This document shows positions 1 through 9,419 of a DNA stretch of 64,000 nt, one piece after another. The stretch is from an uncultured Desulfobacterales bacterium. Its GTDB lineage: Bacteria > Desulfobacterota > Desulfobacteria > Desulfobacterales > SpSt-501. The notes below the pieces were generated by a model. The model saw only the letters and a program-made list of their open reading frames with translations. It was not told the origin of the DNA and searched no databases. Where the stretch lies: contig CALIUY010000012.1 in assembly GCA_938048455.1 (NCBI GenBank), forward strand, positions 218,538 through 282,537, in the 5' to 3' direction. Made by a program: the position numbers and the translations under genes. The number at the start of each line of letters is the position of its first letter. Within the stretch, counting starts at the first letter, position 1.

Positions 1-2
1 CG

Positions 3-677
3 GTGATGACGGCGCAGTTCCTGTTTTTCTTTTTCCTTTTCCTCTACACGCTTTTTTTCTTCTGGCTGGACGGGGAGCGGATGCTTTCGTGGATCCTCGC
101 TCATCTGCCCTTGAAACGCGGGGAGTCCGAACGCATGCTTGCCCGCTTCACCGCGGTCACCCGGGCGACCCTGCGGGGGGTCGCCGTCATCGGCTTTCTC
201 CAGGGGGCGCTGGTCGGGGCGGCCTTCGCCGTGGTGGAGGTTCCGAGCGCCGTCTTCTGGGGGACGATCGCCGCCGTCTGTTCGCTGGTCCCCGGGATCG
301 GCACGGCGCTCGTGTGGCTGCCGGCGGTGATCGTGCTCGCCTCGAGCGGCAAGACGGTCCAGGCCGCAGGCCTGTTCGCCTTTTGCAGCCTGATCGTCAC
401 GAGCGTCGACAATTTTCTGCGGCCGCGGCTGGTCGGACAGGACACGCGGCTGCACGAGCTGCTGGTCCTTTTCGGAACTCTGGGGGGGATCTGGATGTTC
501 GGGGCGGCGGGCATTCTGCTCGGCCCGATCGTCGCCGCGCTCGTGGTCACGGTCTGGGAAATCTATGCCGCGGTCTTCGGCGAAGAATTGGACGACAGGG
601 AATCCGGCGGGCGCCCCGGCTCGGAGTCGCCGCCGGAGGAAGACGACGGCGGCGGATCCCGCGGCGAGACAAGCTGA
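3..677 (+). CDS. AI-2E family transporter, C-terminal part
   Basis: This is the C-terminal 224 residues of an AI-2E (PerM/UPF0118) family membrane protein, a group of poorly defined exporters and antiporters. Full-length members are about 350 residues, so roughly the first third lies before the window. Hydrophobic segments are visible at the start, around 55-75, 80-110, 120-135 and 155-190. The family-typical stretch SLVPGIGTALVWLP (about residues 93-106) and the late LLGPIVAALV segment are present. The last 30 residues are a soluble Glu/Gly-rich tail. The stop is 2 bases before the stop of the convergent PHP gene. The family assignment is fairly sure; the substrate is unknown. Confidence 0.85.
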   Translation: MMTAQFLFFFFLFLYTLFFFWLDGERMLSWILAHLPLKRGESERMLARFTAVTRATLRGVAVIGFLQGALVGAAFAVVEVPSAVFWGTIAAVCSLVPGIGTALVWLPAVIVLASSGKTVQAAGLFAFCSLIVTSVDNFLRPRLVGQDTRLHELLVLFGTLGGIWMFGAAGILLGPIVAALVVTVWEIYAAVFGEELDDRESGGRPGSESPPEEDDGGGSRGETS

Positions 678-679
678 AG

Positions 680-1579
680 TCAGGGACCCCTGCGCTCGGC
701 CGCCCGCAGGCGCCCGGTGAGGCTGCGCTGCACGGAGTCGCAAATCCGCCGCGAGGTGGCGTTGAGAAAGCGCAGGTTTTTGCCGACGAGGTCCGGGGCG
801 TGACGGATGCCCGTGCGCAGGCGGGCGCCGTTTTCGGTCACCTTGCGCAACAGGTCGATCTCCTTGCCGACCACGCGCGCCCGGCCTTCCTTCACGGCCT
901 CCAGGAAGGCGCGCCGGCTCCAGGGACATGCCGCGGCGGTGACCGCACGGCCGAGGCGGGCCAGCCGGTGGCCGTCGCTTCCGCCGGTGAGTGCCTTGCC
1001 CAGGTTGAAACCGAGCAGCGCGCTCTTCAGGTTCCAACGGTTCAGGTTTTCGGCGTTGATCGCCTCGATCCCGTCGACTTGCTCGTAGAAGGCCGCCCGC
1101 TCCTGCTCGTCGAAGAGCGGGTTCTGCACCCCGGTGTAGTTGCCGCAGTAGGGGTGGGGAAAGACGGTCAGCGTCTCGAAGTCCTGCGCGCGCTCGAGCA
1201 GGGAGGCCAGCCCCAGCGACAGCGAGGACATGACCTCGGCCCCCCGGAAGGGCTCCACGTGACGGCGGAAAAAGCGCCGCAGGCTTCGCGGATCGTAAAA
1301 ATAGACGAGCAGGTGTGTCCCCTCCCAGGAGGTCAGCTCGATGCCGGGGATGCTGAGCACGTCCTCGAAGCGATCGAGCTCGAGGGCGGTCGCGACGGCG
1401 TTGTGATCGGTGACGGCGACCCCGATGCCCAGCCTGCGGGCCCGTGCGGCGATCGCCGCGGCGTCGTCGCGGCCGTCGGAGAGGCGGCTGTGAAAATGCA
1501 TGTCCACGACGGCCCCGTCACGGGCGAGATCCTCGAGCTGCGGGCGTTCGAACCGGACCCGATAGGTTTCTTCGTTCAT
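680..1579 (-). CDS. PHP domain phosphoesterase
   Basis: This 299-residue protein has an N-terminal PHP (polymerase and histidinol phosphatase) metal-hydrolase fold. The metal-binding motifs are visible: DMHFHSRLSDG near residue 26, TDHN near 58, a GIE motif near 80, FPHPYCGNY near 140 and GSDGHRLARLGRA near 199. The family hydrolyses phosphate esters using a multinuclear metal centre. Proteins of this standalone cytosolic type act on nucleotides or small phosphates, but the substrate cannot be read here. A GGAAAAGG sequence precedes the ATG. The C-terminal 80 residues are Arg-rich and not recognised. It lies 52 bases downstream of the fused glycosyltransferase gene and may share its transcript. 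Confidence 0.85.
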   Translation of the reverse strand: MNEETYRVRFERPQLEDLARDGAVVDMHFHSRLSDGRDDAAAIAARARRLGIGVAVTDHNAVATALELDRFEDVLSIPGIELTSWEGTHLLVYFYDPRSLRRFFRRHVEPFRGAEVMSSLSLGLASLLERAQDFETLTVFPHPYCGNYTGVQNPLFDEQERAAFYEQVDGIEAINAENLNRWNLKSALLGFNLGKALTGGSDGHRLARLGRAVTAAACPWSRRAFLEAVKEGRARVVGKEIDLLRKVTENGARLRTGIRHAPDLVGKNLRFLNATSRRICDSVQRSLTGRLRAAERRGP

Positions 1580-1631
1580 CGGCCTTTTCCTGTGCTGCGC
1601 GTCTCCCGGGATCCCTCGGCCCCGAAGGGGA

Positions 1632-2993
1632 TCATCGACCGTCCACCGGAAAAGCTTGAGCCGCGGCCCCGGAGCGGTACCAGGCGGCCAGCCTCCGGGG
1701 CGGAACGCCGGCGAGGAAGGCCGCGACGAGCAGCTGGTTGATCAGCCAGGTCCGGACCACGCCGAGCCTGAGCCAGCGGCGGGCCGAGGTGGCGACCGCT
1801 GCGGGCGCGAGCGCGATCCTCCCGCGGCGCCGCAGGCGACGCAAGAAGGCGAAATCCTCGAAAAGGGCAAGCGGCGGAAAGGCCCCTTCCTCCCAGAAAA
1901 CCTCGCGCCGCAAAAAAAGCCCCTGGTCCCCGTAGGGCAGGCCGAAGCGGCGGCTGCGCCACGCCGCCCCCCGTTCGATGATCCGCAGGCTCCTTGCGGG
2001 AGCGTCGATGCCGAGCCGGAAAGCGCCCGCCGCCGACCCCGGGCGGTCGAGCACGCGCCGGACGATCGCCGGGTAGTCGGGCGGAGGCCGCGTGTCGGCA
2101 TGGAGAAACAACAGCACGTCGCCGGTCGCGAGGGCCGCCCCCGCGTTCATCTGCCAGGCGCGCGGCGGCTCGCCGGCGAGAACGCGCAGGCCGGATGCGG
2201 CGGCGATCTCGCGCGTTCGGTCGCGGCTCGCCCCATCGACGAGCACGGCCTCGACCCCCGGGTGGGATCCCAGGGCCAGGGAGGCGATCGTTGTGGAGAG
2301 CAGCTCCGCTTCGTTACGGGCCGGCAGGACGACCGTGAGCCACGGGCGGCCCGGGCCCCGGCACAGGTGCTCGAAGGCGGCCGCGAGATCGCCGGGGCGG
2401 TCGACGTCGAAGAGCGTCGGCAGCAGCGCGGCCGGCCGGCCGCGGTCCCGCAGGCGGCCCAAGGCTTCCGCGAGCACCCGTTCCGTCCCCCAAGGCATGC
2501 CGGGGTCGAGATGGGGGGTTCCCCGCCGGAAGGCGCGCGCGGTCATGCCGTGCAGGGTGAAGCCGCCGTCCGACGCCGGCCCGAAAACGAGATCCTCCCC
2601 CGCGAGCCGGGCGAAGGCCTCCGCCAGGTAGCCGGCGTCCAGGCCGGGGGCGTCCGCACCGATCAGAACACAGCGCGTTGCGCCCTCGGCGAAGGCCCGG
2701 GAGAAGGCCGCGCGCATGCGGCATCCCAGATCCCCCGCCTGCTGCGCGAGGAAATCGAGCTCGCCTCCCAGCCAGGCCGCCATCTCCTCTTCGCCGCCTC
2801 CGTCATGGCAGACGATCAGGCGGGTGCCGCGGCGTGCGGCCGCTTGCCGGGCCGCGCGCAGGGCATGTTCGGTCAGACGCCGGTGAAAGGCCGCCGCCCC
2901 CGAGGGGCCGAGAAGCGGGATGAGCCGGGTTTTGACGGCACCGGGCCGCGGCGCCCGGGTGAAGAGAATCAGCGTCTCGGAGGCGGCGCTCAT
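1632..2993 (-). CDS. Fused DUF2064 (TIGR04282) and family 2 (TIGR04283) glycosyltransferase
   Basis: This 453-residue protein joins two GT-A domains. Residues 1-215 match the DUF2064/TIGR04282 type: KTRLIPLLGP near 21, GADAPGLD near 113, and GPASDGGFTLHGM near 138. Residues about 219-453 are a family 2 glycosyltransferase of the TIGR04283 type: LTVVLPARNEAE, VDGASRDRT, LFLHADTRPP and GLPYGDQGLFLRRE. Both families are labelled arsenosugar-biosynthesis glycosyltransferases in public models, usually as neighbouring genes. No arsenic methyltransferase or ArsS-like gene lies nearby here. No clear Shine-Dalgarno precedes the ATG, so the start is moderately sure. The family call is strong; the sugar substrate is unknown. 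Confidence 0.85.
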   Translation of the reverse strand: MSAASETLILFTRAPRPGAVKTRLIPLLGPSGAAAFHRRLTEHALRAARQAAARRGTRLIVCHDGGGEEEMAAWLGGELDFLAQQAGDLGCRMRAAFSRAFAEGATRCVLIGADAPGLDAGYLAEAFARLAGEDLVFGPASDGGFTLHGMTARAFRRGTPHLDPGMPWGTERVLAEALGRLRDRGRPAALLPTLFDVDRPGDLAAAFEHLCRGPGRPWLTVVLPARNEAELLSTTIASLALGSHPGVEAVLVDGASRDRTREIAAASGLRVLAGEPPRAWQMNAGAALATGDVLLFLHADTRPPPDYPAIVRRVLDRPGSAAGAFRLGIDAPARSLRIIERGAAWRSRRFGLPYGDQGLFLRREVFWEEGAFPPLALFEDFAFLRRLRRRGRIALAPAAVATSARRWLRLGVVRTWLINQLLVAAFLAGVPPRRLAAWYRSGAAAQAFPVDGR

Positions 2994-3041
2994 ACAGTCG
3001 GTGCCGCAGCGCCGACCGAAACCGAGGGCCGGGCCCCCGGC

Positions 3042-5786
3042 TTAGCGGCCCTTAAGGAGTTGGCGCAGCACATAGGGCAGAATGCCCCCGTGGACGTAGT
3101 AGTCCAGCTCGATTTCGGTGTCCACGCGGGCGATCCCCTCGAAGACGATTTCGCTTCCGTCGGCCTTGCGCGCGCGGATTTCCAGCCGCTTGCGCGGGCG
3201 CAGGTCCGCGATTCCGGTAATGTCGAAGCGCTCGGTGCCCTCGAGGCCGAGGTGCCGACGGTTTTCGCCCTCGCGGAACACGATGGGCAGCACGCCCATG
3301 CCGATCAGGTTGCTGCGGTGGATGCGCTCGAAGGATTCGGCGATCACCGCCCGCACTCCGAGCAGGCTCGGGCCCTTGGCCGCCCAGTCGCGCGAGGAGC
3401 CGGATCCGTACTCGCGGCCGGCGAGCACGATCATCGGGCGGGATTCCGCGCGGTAGGCGGCCGCCGCCTCGAAGACGGTCATCTCGTGGCCTTCCGGGAA
3501 CTTGCGCGTGATCCCGCCCTCGCGGGGGGCGACAAGCCAGTTCTTGATCCGAATGTTGGCGAAGGCCCCGCGCATCATGACCTCGTGGTTCCCGCGTCGG
3601 GTTCCGTAGGCGTTGAAGTCCTTCGGCTCGACCCCCAATTCGAGGAGATAGCGGCCCGCCGGGGTCTGCGGCGCAATCGCTCCGGCGGGTGAAATGTGAT
3701 CGGTCGTCACCGAGTCGCCGAGAACGAGCAGCACGGCCGCGTCGCGGATGTCGGTGGGCCGGGGCGGGGCGGGCGTGAAGCCTTCGAGAAAGGGCGGCCG
3801 CCGGACGTACGTGGAGGCGGGGTCCCAGGGAAACGTCGTGCTGCCGCGGACGGAGAGACGGCGCCAGAACTCGTCGCCTTCGAAGATGCGGCGGTACTGC
3901 TCGCGGAAGAATTTCGTCTGCACGTGGCGGCCGGCCAGGGATGCGATCTCCTCATGGCTCGGCCAGAGGTCGCGGTAATAAACCGGGCGCCCGAGCGGAT
4001 CGGTCCCCACCGGCTCGGCGGCGAAATCGATGTCGATGCGGCCGGCGAGCGCGAAGAGCACGACCAGCATCGGCGACATGAGGAAGTTCGAGCGCACCCG
4101 CTGGTGGATCCGGGCCTCAAAGTTGCGGTTGCCCGAGAGCACCGCGGCGACGTTCAGGTCGTGTTGCCGGATCGCCTCTTCGATCTCGGGCCGAAGCGGG
4201 CCGGAGTTGCCGATGCAGGTCGTGCATCCGAAAGCGGCGAGGTGGAAGCCCAGCGCCTCGAGATAAGGCAGCAGCCCCGCATCCCGGAGGTAGTCGGCCA
4301 CAACGCGCGAGCCCGGAGCCAGCGAAGTTTTCACGTGGGGCGGCACCCGCAGGCCGTGCTCGACCGCTTTGCGGGCGATGAGTCCCGCCCCGATCAGGAC
4401 CGAAGGGTTGGAGGTGTTCGTGCAGGAGGTGATCGCGGCGATCACGATGTCGCCGTCGCACAGCGGGACCTGCCGCCCGTCGAGGTTCAGGCTGCAGGAT
4501 TTCTTGCGGGGGCTGCACGCCTCGGGTGGTTGGGCGGTGACGGCCGATTCCTGCTGAAAGGTCTCGAGATGGGCCGGGTCGACCCGACGCTCGGTCCCGC
4601 AGGCGAGCGTCTTCAGAAAAACGGCCGGAAGCTCGGGCAGCGCGATCCGGTCGTGCGGCCGCGCCGGTCCGGCGACCGAGGGAACGACGGTTCCGAGGTC
4701 GAGCTCGAGGACGTCGGTGTAGTCGGGTTTTTCTTCGCCCGAGTAGAAGAGGTGCAGGGCGCGGGCGAGGCGCTCGACCTTCCGCGCATGGGCGGCGCGG
4801 TTGGTGAGCCGCAGGTAGTCGAGGGTCCGGTCATCGACCGGAAAGAACCCGACGGTCGCTCCGTACTCGGGGGCCATGTTGGCGATCGTCGCCCGGTCCG
4901 GGACCGAGAGCGCCGGCAAGCCCGGCCCGAAGAACTCGACGAATTTCTCGACCACGCCCCGCCGGCGCAGCATCTCGGTCAGCGTGAGCACGAGATCGGT
5001 CGCCGTCACCCCCTCGCGGAGGGTGCCGCTTACGCGCACTCCGATCACCTCGGGGATCGAAAAATAATAGGGCTGCCCCAGCATGACGGCCTCGGCCTCG
5101 ATGCCGCCCACCCCCCAGCCGAGAACGCCGATGCCGTTGACCATCGGCGTGTGGGAATCGAGCCCGACCAGGGTGTCGGGATAGGCGAGACGCCCGCTCC
5201 GGTCGCGATCGATCAACACGACGCGGCCGAGCGCCTCGAGGTTCACCTGGTGGCAGATTCCGGCGTTCGGCGGCACGACCCGGAAGCGGTCAAAGCTTTC
5301 CTGGGCCCACTTGAGGAGCGCATAGCGCTCCGCGTTGCGGCCGTACTCGGCGGCCACGTTTTCCCGCAGCGCCTCCCGTGTACCCCAGGCGTCGATCTGA
5401 ATCGAGTGGTCGACGATCAGGTCCACGGGGACCAGGGGGTTGACGCGGCGGGGATCCCCGCCGAGCGCCTGGACCGCATCGCGCATCGCCGCGAGGTCGA
5501 CGACGGCCGGCACGCCGGTGAAATCGTGCATCAGCACCCGCGCCGGAAAATAGGCGATCTCCTTGGGCGCGGCGTAGCTCTTCTGCCACCGTGCGAGGGC
5601 GAGGAGATCGTCCTCCCGTACCACCCGTCCGTCCAGGTGGCGGAGCAGGTTTTCGAGGAGAATGCGGATCGAGAAGGGCAGGCGGCCGATGCGGGCCACC
5701 CCTTTTTTTTCGAGCAGCCCGATGTCGAAGAAGCGGTAGGTTCGGCGATCGAGGCTCAGCTTGCGCAGCAGGTCGTTTCGTTTCAT
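3042..5786 (-). CDS. acnA: Aconitate hydratase AcnA
   Basis: This is an aconitase of the AcnA/IRP1 type (914 residues), interconverting citrate and isocitrate in the TCA cycle with a [4Fe-4S] cluster. Cluster and active-site motifs are present: ITSCTNTSNPSVL, GCTTCIGNSGPL, SGNRNFEARIH, and GREYGSGSSRDWAAKGP in the C-terminal swivel domain. VGLDSHTPMVNGIGVLGWGVGG is partly conserved as in the family. The start is set at the ATG at 5786 because AAGGAGGAG stands 8 bases before it; an upstream in-frame codon would add 15 residues without an RBS. It follows rpiA by 49 bases, suggesting one transcript with the pentose-phosphate genes. Confidence 0.97.
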   Translation of the reverse strand: MKRNDLLRKLSLDRRTYRFFDIGLLEKKGVARIGRLPFSIRILLENLLRHLDGRVVREDDLLALARWQKSYAAPKEIAYFPARVLMHDFTGVPAVVDLAAMRDAVQALGGDPRRVNPLVPVDLIVDHSIQIDAWGTREALRENVAAEYGRNAERYALLKWAQESFDRFRVVPPNAGICHQVNLEALGRVVLIDRDRSGRLAYPDTLVGLDSHTPMVNGIGVLGWGVGGIEAEAVMLGQPYYFSIPEVIGVRVSGTLREGVTATDLVLTLTEMLRRRGVVEKFVEFFGPGLPALSVPDRATIANMAPEYGATVGFFPVDDRTLDYLRLTNRAAHARKVERLARALHLFYSGEEKPDYTDVLELDLGTVVPSVAGPARPHDRIALPELPAVFLKTLACGTERRVDPAHLETFQQESAVTAQPPEACSPRKKSCSLNLDGRQVPLCDGDIVIAAITSCTNTSNPSVLIGAGLIARKAVEHGLRVPPHVKTSLAPGSRVVADYLRDAGLLPYLEALGFHLAAFGCTTCIGNSGPLRPEIEEAIRQHDLNVAAVLSGNRNFEARIHQRVRSNFLMSPMLVVLFALAGRIDIDFAAEPVGTDPLGRPVYYRDLWPSHEEIASLAGRHVQTKFFREQYRRIFEGDEFWRRLSVRGSTTFPWDPASTYVRRPPFLEGFTPAPPRPTDIRDAAVLLVLGDSVTTDHISPAGAIAPQTPAGRYLLELGVEPKDFNAYGTRRGNHEVMMRGAFANIRIKNWLVAPREGGITRKFPEGHEMTVFEAAAAYRAESRPMIVLAGREYGSGSSRDWAAKGPSLLGVRAVIAESFERIHRSNLIGMGVLPIVFREGENRRHLGLEGTERFDITGIADLRPRKRLEIRARKADGSEIVFEGIARVDTEIELDYYVHGGILPYVLRQLLKGR

Positions 5787-5835
5787 GGCCTTCTCCTCCT
5801 TGTGCGACGAAGGCGTGAGGGGACCGGGCATCGGC

Positions 5836-6528
5836 TTACGACGGACGCCGGAGCCGGCGGATCCCCTCGGCCGCGGCGACGATCACCTCATGGGCGAGAC
5901 CCAAAAAAAGCCCGTGCTCGACGATGCCCGCGCGGCGATCCAGCGCACGCGCGAGGGCCTCCGGATCGGCGATCGGCCCGAAGGCGGCGTCGAGAATCCA
6001 GTTTCCCTGGTCGGTCGCCGCCGGGCGGCCGTCCCGCTGGCGAAGCCGCACCGCGGCCCCCAGCGAGGCGAGAAAGCGTTCCTCGGCCGCACGCGCGAAA
6101 GGGACGACTTCGACCGGCAGCGCCCAGCGGGTCCCCAACCGGGGGGAGAGCTTGCTTTCATCCACCACGATGAGGTTGCAGCGGCTCGCTTGGGCGATCA
6201 CCTTCTCGCGCAGCAACGCGCCGCCGCCCCCTTTGATGAGGTTCAACGCGGGGTCGACCTCGTCGGCACCGTCGATCGTGAGGTCGATCGCCGGATGGTC
6301 CTTGAGATCGCCCAGAGGGATGCCCAAGCTTCGCGCCGTCTCCTCGGTGCGCGTGGAACTCGGGATGCCCACGATGTCCGCCAGGCGGCCCGCGCGCAGA
6401 AGCTCGCCGATCCGCAGCAGGGCGAAATGGACGGTGCTCCCCGTCCCCAGGCCGAGCACCATTCCCGGGCGCACCGCCTCGCAGGCGGCGTGCGCGGCGC
6501 GGCGTTTGAGCTCTTCGGCCGAGTTCAT
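5836..6528 (-). CDS. rpiA: Ribose-5-phosphate isomerase A
   Basis: RpiA (230 residues) interconverts ribose 5-phosphate and ribulose 5-phosphate in the non-oxidative pentose phosphate pathway. Diagnostic motifs are visible: [13 protein letters not shown] near residue 25 (phosphate loop), [40 protein letters not shown] at about 82-110 with the catalytic Asp/Glu, and VVDESKL. The length is normal for the family. The start codon overlaps the stop of the transaldolase gene by four bases (ATGA), implying translational coupling of two enzymes of one pathway. Confidence 0.97.
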   Translation of the reverse strand: MNSAEELKRRAAHAACEAVRPGMVLGLGTGSTVHFALLRIGELLRAGRLADIVGIPSSTRTEETARSLGIPLGDLKDHPAIDLTIDGADEVDPALNLIKGGGGALLREKVIAQASRCNLIVVDESKLSPRLGTRWALPVEVVPFARAAEERFLASLGAAVRLRQRDGRPAATDQGNWILDAAFGPIADPEALARALDRRAGIVEHGLFLGLAHEVIVAAAEGIRRLRRPS

Positions 6529-7643
6529 GGGCGTTTTTGCTCCTCCCCGCGGCGTTTTTCGGCGATGGCCGCAAGCAGCTTGCGAAACGGCTGTTCGAAG
6601 AGGACGACCCCTTCTTCCTGGAGGCGTGCGGCGACGGCTTCGAGTTCGATCCCCAGCCGTGCCAGCCGCTCGATGTGGGCGCGGGCCCCTTCAAGATCCC
6701 GGGTGACGGTGACTTCGGCGCGGCCGCCGGCGAGAAAGGCGGTGAGCGTCTCGGGCGGCACCGTGTTCACCGTCTCCGGTCCGATCAGCTCGTCCACGTA
6801 CCGGGTCGGGGGGTAGGCGGGGTTCTTCGTGCTCGTGCTCGCCCAGAGCAGACGCTGCCGCCGCGCCCCGAGGGCCTCGAGTTCGCGCCACCGCGGCAGA
6901 GCGAAGAGGTCGCGGAACTCGGCGTAGGCGAGGCGGCCCCAGGCGACCGCCGCCTTGCCGGCGAGTTCCGACGCCCCGCGGGTATCGAGTTCGCGGTCGA
7001 CCGCGGTGTCGATGCGGCTGACGAAGAAGGAGGCGACGGAGGCGACCCGCTCCACGGGATGCCCCCCCCGAACCCCGGGCCCGGATGCGGCCAGTCGCTC
7101 GAGGCCCGCGAAGAAGGCCTGGACGACCTCGCGATAGTTGTTCAGGCCGAAGATGAGGGTCACGTTCACGTTGACCCCTGCGGCCAGGCTCTCCGTGACC
7201 GCGGGCAGGCTCTCGACCGTGGCCGGAATCTTGATCATCAGGTTGGGCCGTCCGACGCGCTCATAGAGTCTTTTCGCCTCCGCGGCCGTGGCCGCGGCGT
7301 CCCGGGCGAGAAAAGGGTCGACCTCGAGGCTGACGTAACCGTCTTGGCCCTCCGAGTCCCGATAGACGGGCAGGAGCTCGTCGGCCGCGCGGCGGATGTC
7401 CTCGACGGCGAGCGTTTCGTAGATCTCCCGGTCGGAGAGCCCCCGGGCGGCCAGGGCGGCGATTTCGGAATCGTATTCCTTCGATCCGGCGATCGCTTTT
7501 TCAAAGATCGCCGGGTTGGAGGTCATGCCGCGGACTCCGCGGGCGACGAGCGCGGCCATCTCCCCGGAATCGAGAAGCGAGCGGCGGATGAAATCGAGCC
7601 AGATCGACTGTCCCAGGGCGAGAAGATCGGTGAGTTGCGGCAT
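6525..7643 (-). CDS. tal: Transaldolase
   Basis: Transaldolase (372 residues) transfers a dihydroxyacetone unit between sugar phosphates. The length and N-terminus resemble the longer transaldolase subfamily rather than the 220-residue MipB type. Motifs seen are [23 protein letters not shown] near residue 40, [10 protein letters not shown], the Schiff-base lysine in [10 protein letters not shown] near 133, and [13 protein letters not shown]. The C-terminal half has the expected [11 protein letters not shown] and [14 protein letters not shown]. It is the first gene of a tal-rpiA-acnA run, and an AAAAGGAGC Shine-Dalgarno lies 11 bases before the ATG. Confidence 0.95.
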   Translation of the reverse strand: MPQLTDLLALGQSIWLDFIRRSLLDSGEMAALVARGVRGMTSNPAIFEKAIAGSKEYDSEIAALAARGLSDREIYETLAVEDIRRAADELLPVYRDSEGQDGYVSLEVDPFLARDAAATAAEAKRLYERVGRPNLMIKIPATVESLPAVTESLAAGVNVNVTLIFGLNNYREVVQAFFAGLERLAASGPGVRGGHPVERVASVASFFVSRIDTAVDRELDTRGASELAGKAAVAWGRLAYAEFRDLFALPRWRELEALGARRQRLLWASTSTKNPAYPPTRYVDELIGPETVNTVPPETLTAFLAGGRAEVTVTRDLEGARAHIERLARLGIELEAVAARLQEEGVVLFEQPFRKLLAAIAEKRRGEEQKRP

Positions 7644-7673
7644 GGGCGGGAGCTCCTTTTCGGACGAACGGCG

Positions 7674-7696
7674 GCCCTCGAGGGCGGCCGGCCGCC
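7674..7696. repeat. Tandem GC-rich palindromes upstream of tal
   Basis: Two overlapping perfect palindromes lie in the tal leader: a 12-mer GCCCTCGAGGGC (7674-7685) and a 14-mer GGCGGCCGGCCGCC (7683-7696). They could form a leader hairpin or be an operator, but no T-run follows on either strand. The function is unknown. Confidence 0.4.
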
Positions 7697-7761
7697 TTGT
7701 TACCTGCCAGAAATCGGAGTTTTTTTCAAATCCTCAACCCCTTACCCGGCCGCCTCCGAAG

Positions 7762-8508
7762 TCAGCGGCTGTTCAGACTCCAATCCCAATTGAGGAAGCG
7801 CACCTGGAGGCGGTCCCCGGCAACCGTGAGGCGCTCCCGCAGTCCGTTCCGGGCGAAACGGAGGTAAAAGGCGGGCACTCCTTGCGGGAAGTCTTCGGCG
7901 AACCACTGGAAGAGCGAACTCACATAAAAATCGGGCTCCTCAAGACGATAGCGGGAGGGGTCGTTGAGGAAATCGGCCGTCGCGCGCTCCAGCTGCTGCT
8001 CAAGCGTCGCCCCGCGGAAGGGTACAGCGAGAAGCGGCGGGCAGCCCCGCGAGGCGCAGTTCACGGCGAAGTGCACGCGGGGGTCGGCGAAGCGCGGCCG
8101 GAGGATCCCGTGCTCGATCTCATCGAGCGTCAGGAGACGTCCGCCCAGACGGACGAGGGGGATCCGCCAAGGGCTTCGGAACCAGGTCCCGAGATCCTTG
8201 ATCGAGGAGAGCCGCGGCCAGCGGCTGAGAACGAGTTTGATCGTCCAGGCATTGTAGGCGTTGATGTAGAACGCGAATTGCTCCGCACGGGGGAGCCTTT
8301 CGGGGTCGATCCGCGAGAGCCGATCGAGGTAGCCGTCGAGGGTGTCCTCCTCGCGCTTGAACCCCGCGTAGTCCACAAGACCGTTTTCCACATGGCGGGC
8401 GAGGAGCGCGGCATAGAGGTCGTGGTCGACCTCTTCCTTCCCCTGAGCGAAGGCCGAGGCCGTTGCGAGAAGCGGCATCAACATGACGAGACGGGCGAAG
8501 CGAACCAT
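7762..8508 (-). CDS. DUF547 domain protein, secreted
   Basis: This 248-residue protein begins with a signal peptide (hydrophobic core LVMLMPLLATASAFA, cleavage about residue 22) and then carries a DUF547 domain. Family signatures are FYINAYNAW near 90, DEIEHGILRP near 140, NCASRGCPPL near 160 and the C-terminal FLNWDWSLN. No enzymatic function is established for DUF547; the conserved Cys, His and Trp positions are retained. It should act in the periplasm. The Shine-Dalgarno is weak. It lies 27 bases after the azoreductase gene on the same strand. Confidence 0.85.
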   Translation of the reverse strand: MVRFARLVMLMPLLATASAFAQGKEEVDHDLYAALLARHVENGLVDYAGFKREEDTLDGYLDRLSRIDPERLPRAEQFAFYINAYNAWTIKLVLSRWPRLSSIKDLGTWFRSPWRIPLVRLGGRLLTLDEIEHGILRPRFADPRVHFAVNCASRGCPPLLAVPFRGATLEQQLERATADFLNDPSRYRLEEPDFYVSSLFQWFAEDFPQGVPAFYLRFARNGLRERLTVAGDRLQVRFLNWDWSLNSR

Positions 8509-8535
8509 GGAGGGCCCTGCCGAATCAAGAACGGC

Positions 8536-9165
8536 TCAGAAGGAGCGCGCGATTTCCGCCGCCCGCGCCCGAGCTTCTTCCAGGCGGCGTGCGGTGAGTC
8601 CGGGATCGCCCAGCGTGGGCTCCACGGTGAGGGTTTCGATCCGGGTGAAGCCGATGAAGCCGAGAACGGTTTTGAGGTAGCGGCTCTGGAAATCGAAAGC
8701 CTCCGCCTGTGTCCCCGGCGGATATTCACCGCCGCGGGCGAGCGCCAGAAACGCCGGTTTTCCGGTGACCAGCCCGTGGTAGCCGCTTGCGGGAGAAAAG
8801 CGGAAGGTGAGCCCCGGCTGAATGAGAAGGTCGAGGTAGTGTTTCAGACGGTAGGGGATCGAGAAATTCCACATCGCGGCGGCGATCACGAACTTGTCGT
8901 GGGCGGCGAACTCGGCGGCGATCCGCTCGACCGCCTTCCAGGCTTCGGCCTGCGCCGCCGTGTGCGGCTGTCCCTGAAGCAGAGCGTATTTCGCGGCGAG
9001 CACCGCGCCGTCGAAGGGAGGAAGGTCGGCCTGGAACACGTTCCGCACGGTGACCGTGTCCGCGGGATGAAGTCCGCGGTAAGCCTCCAGAAACGAATCG
9101 GCCAGGGCGAGCGAAAGGGACTGTTCCGCCCGCGGCGAGGCCTGAAGGTAGAAGATCCGGCTCAT
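8536..9165 (-). CDS. azoR: FMN-dependent NADH-azoreductase/quinone reductase, AzoR type
   Basis: This 209-residue flavodoxin-like protein has the AzoR pattern: an N-terminal YLQASPRAEQSLSLALAD phosphate-binding loop for FMN, AAAMWNFSIPYRLKHYLDLL near residue 95, and FLALARGGEYPPG near 138. Such enzymes reduce quinones and azo compounds by two electrons with NAD(P)H and are linked to electrophile and thiol stress. AAAGGAC stands 9 bases before the ATG. It is transcribed divergently from the thiol peroxidase gene, so the 254-base spacer may hold a shared redox-responsive control region. Confidence 0.88.
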   Translation of the reverse strand: MSRIFYLQASPRAEQSLSLALADSFLEAYRGLHPADTVTVRNVFQADLPPFDGAVLAAKYALLQGQPHTAAQAEAWKAVERIAAEFAAHDKFVIAAAMWNFSIPYRLKHYLDLLIQPGLTFRFSPASGYHGLVTGKPAFLALARGGEYPPGTQAEAFDFQSRYLKTVLGFIGFTRIETLTVEPTLGDPGLTARRLEEARARAAEIARSF

Positions 9166-9295
9166 CGGGTGCGTCCTTTCGGTGGCGCTGAAAAAGGAGG
9201 GTGCCGGGATGAAAGCGTCACCGGCGCTCTTGGATTTCTAATCGAATCATGATGCCGTTTGCCGAAGCTGTCAAACCGGCGATCTGCGGCGGGCC

Positions 9296-9323
9296 TTGAT
9301 TCGAAGCCCGGCGATCTTATGGT
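9296..9323 (+). promoter_or_regulatory. Possible sigma-70 promoter for tpx
   Basis: TTGATT (9296-9301) and TATGGT (9318-9323) are separated by 16 bases, about 97 bases before the tpx ATG. The match is moderate. The rest of the azoR-tpx spacer (9166-9419) contains nothing else I recognise. Confidence 0.35.
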
Positions 9324-9419
9324 CTACCATCGGTTTCCGAAATGGCCGCTGCGGGCTACCCCCGGGGCGGCCTCGCCGCTTGTCCGTCAATTCCGAACCA
9401 CAAAAAAGGAGAAATCGCG

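Noticed and set aside
89-1741. Long plus-strand open frame of about 550 codons
   Set aside because: It overlaps the AI-2E gene and the PHP gene in other frames; composition is Arg/Gly/Pro-rich shadow sequence without domain motifs.
3696-6173. Plus-strand 825-codon open frame opposite acnA
   Set aside because: It is antisense to aconitase, whose motifs are complete; open antisense frames are common in high-GC coding DNA.
7644-7761. Tandem palindromes as an intrinsic terminator of the DUF547 gene
   Set aside because: No U-run follows on the minus strand; kept only as an unexplained palindrome feature.
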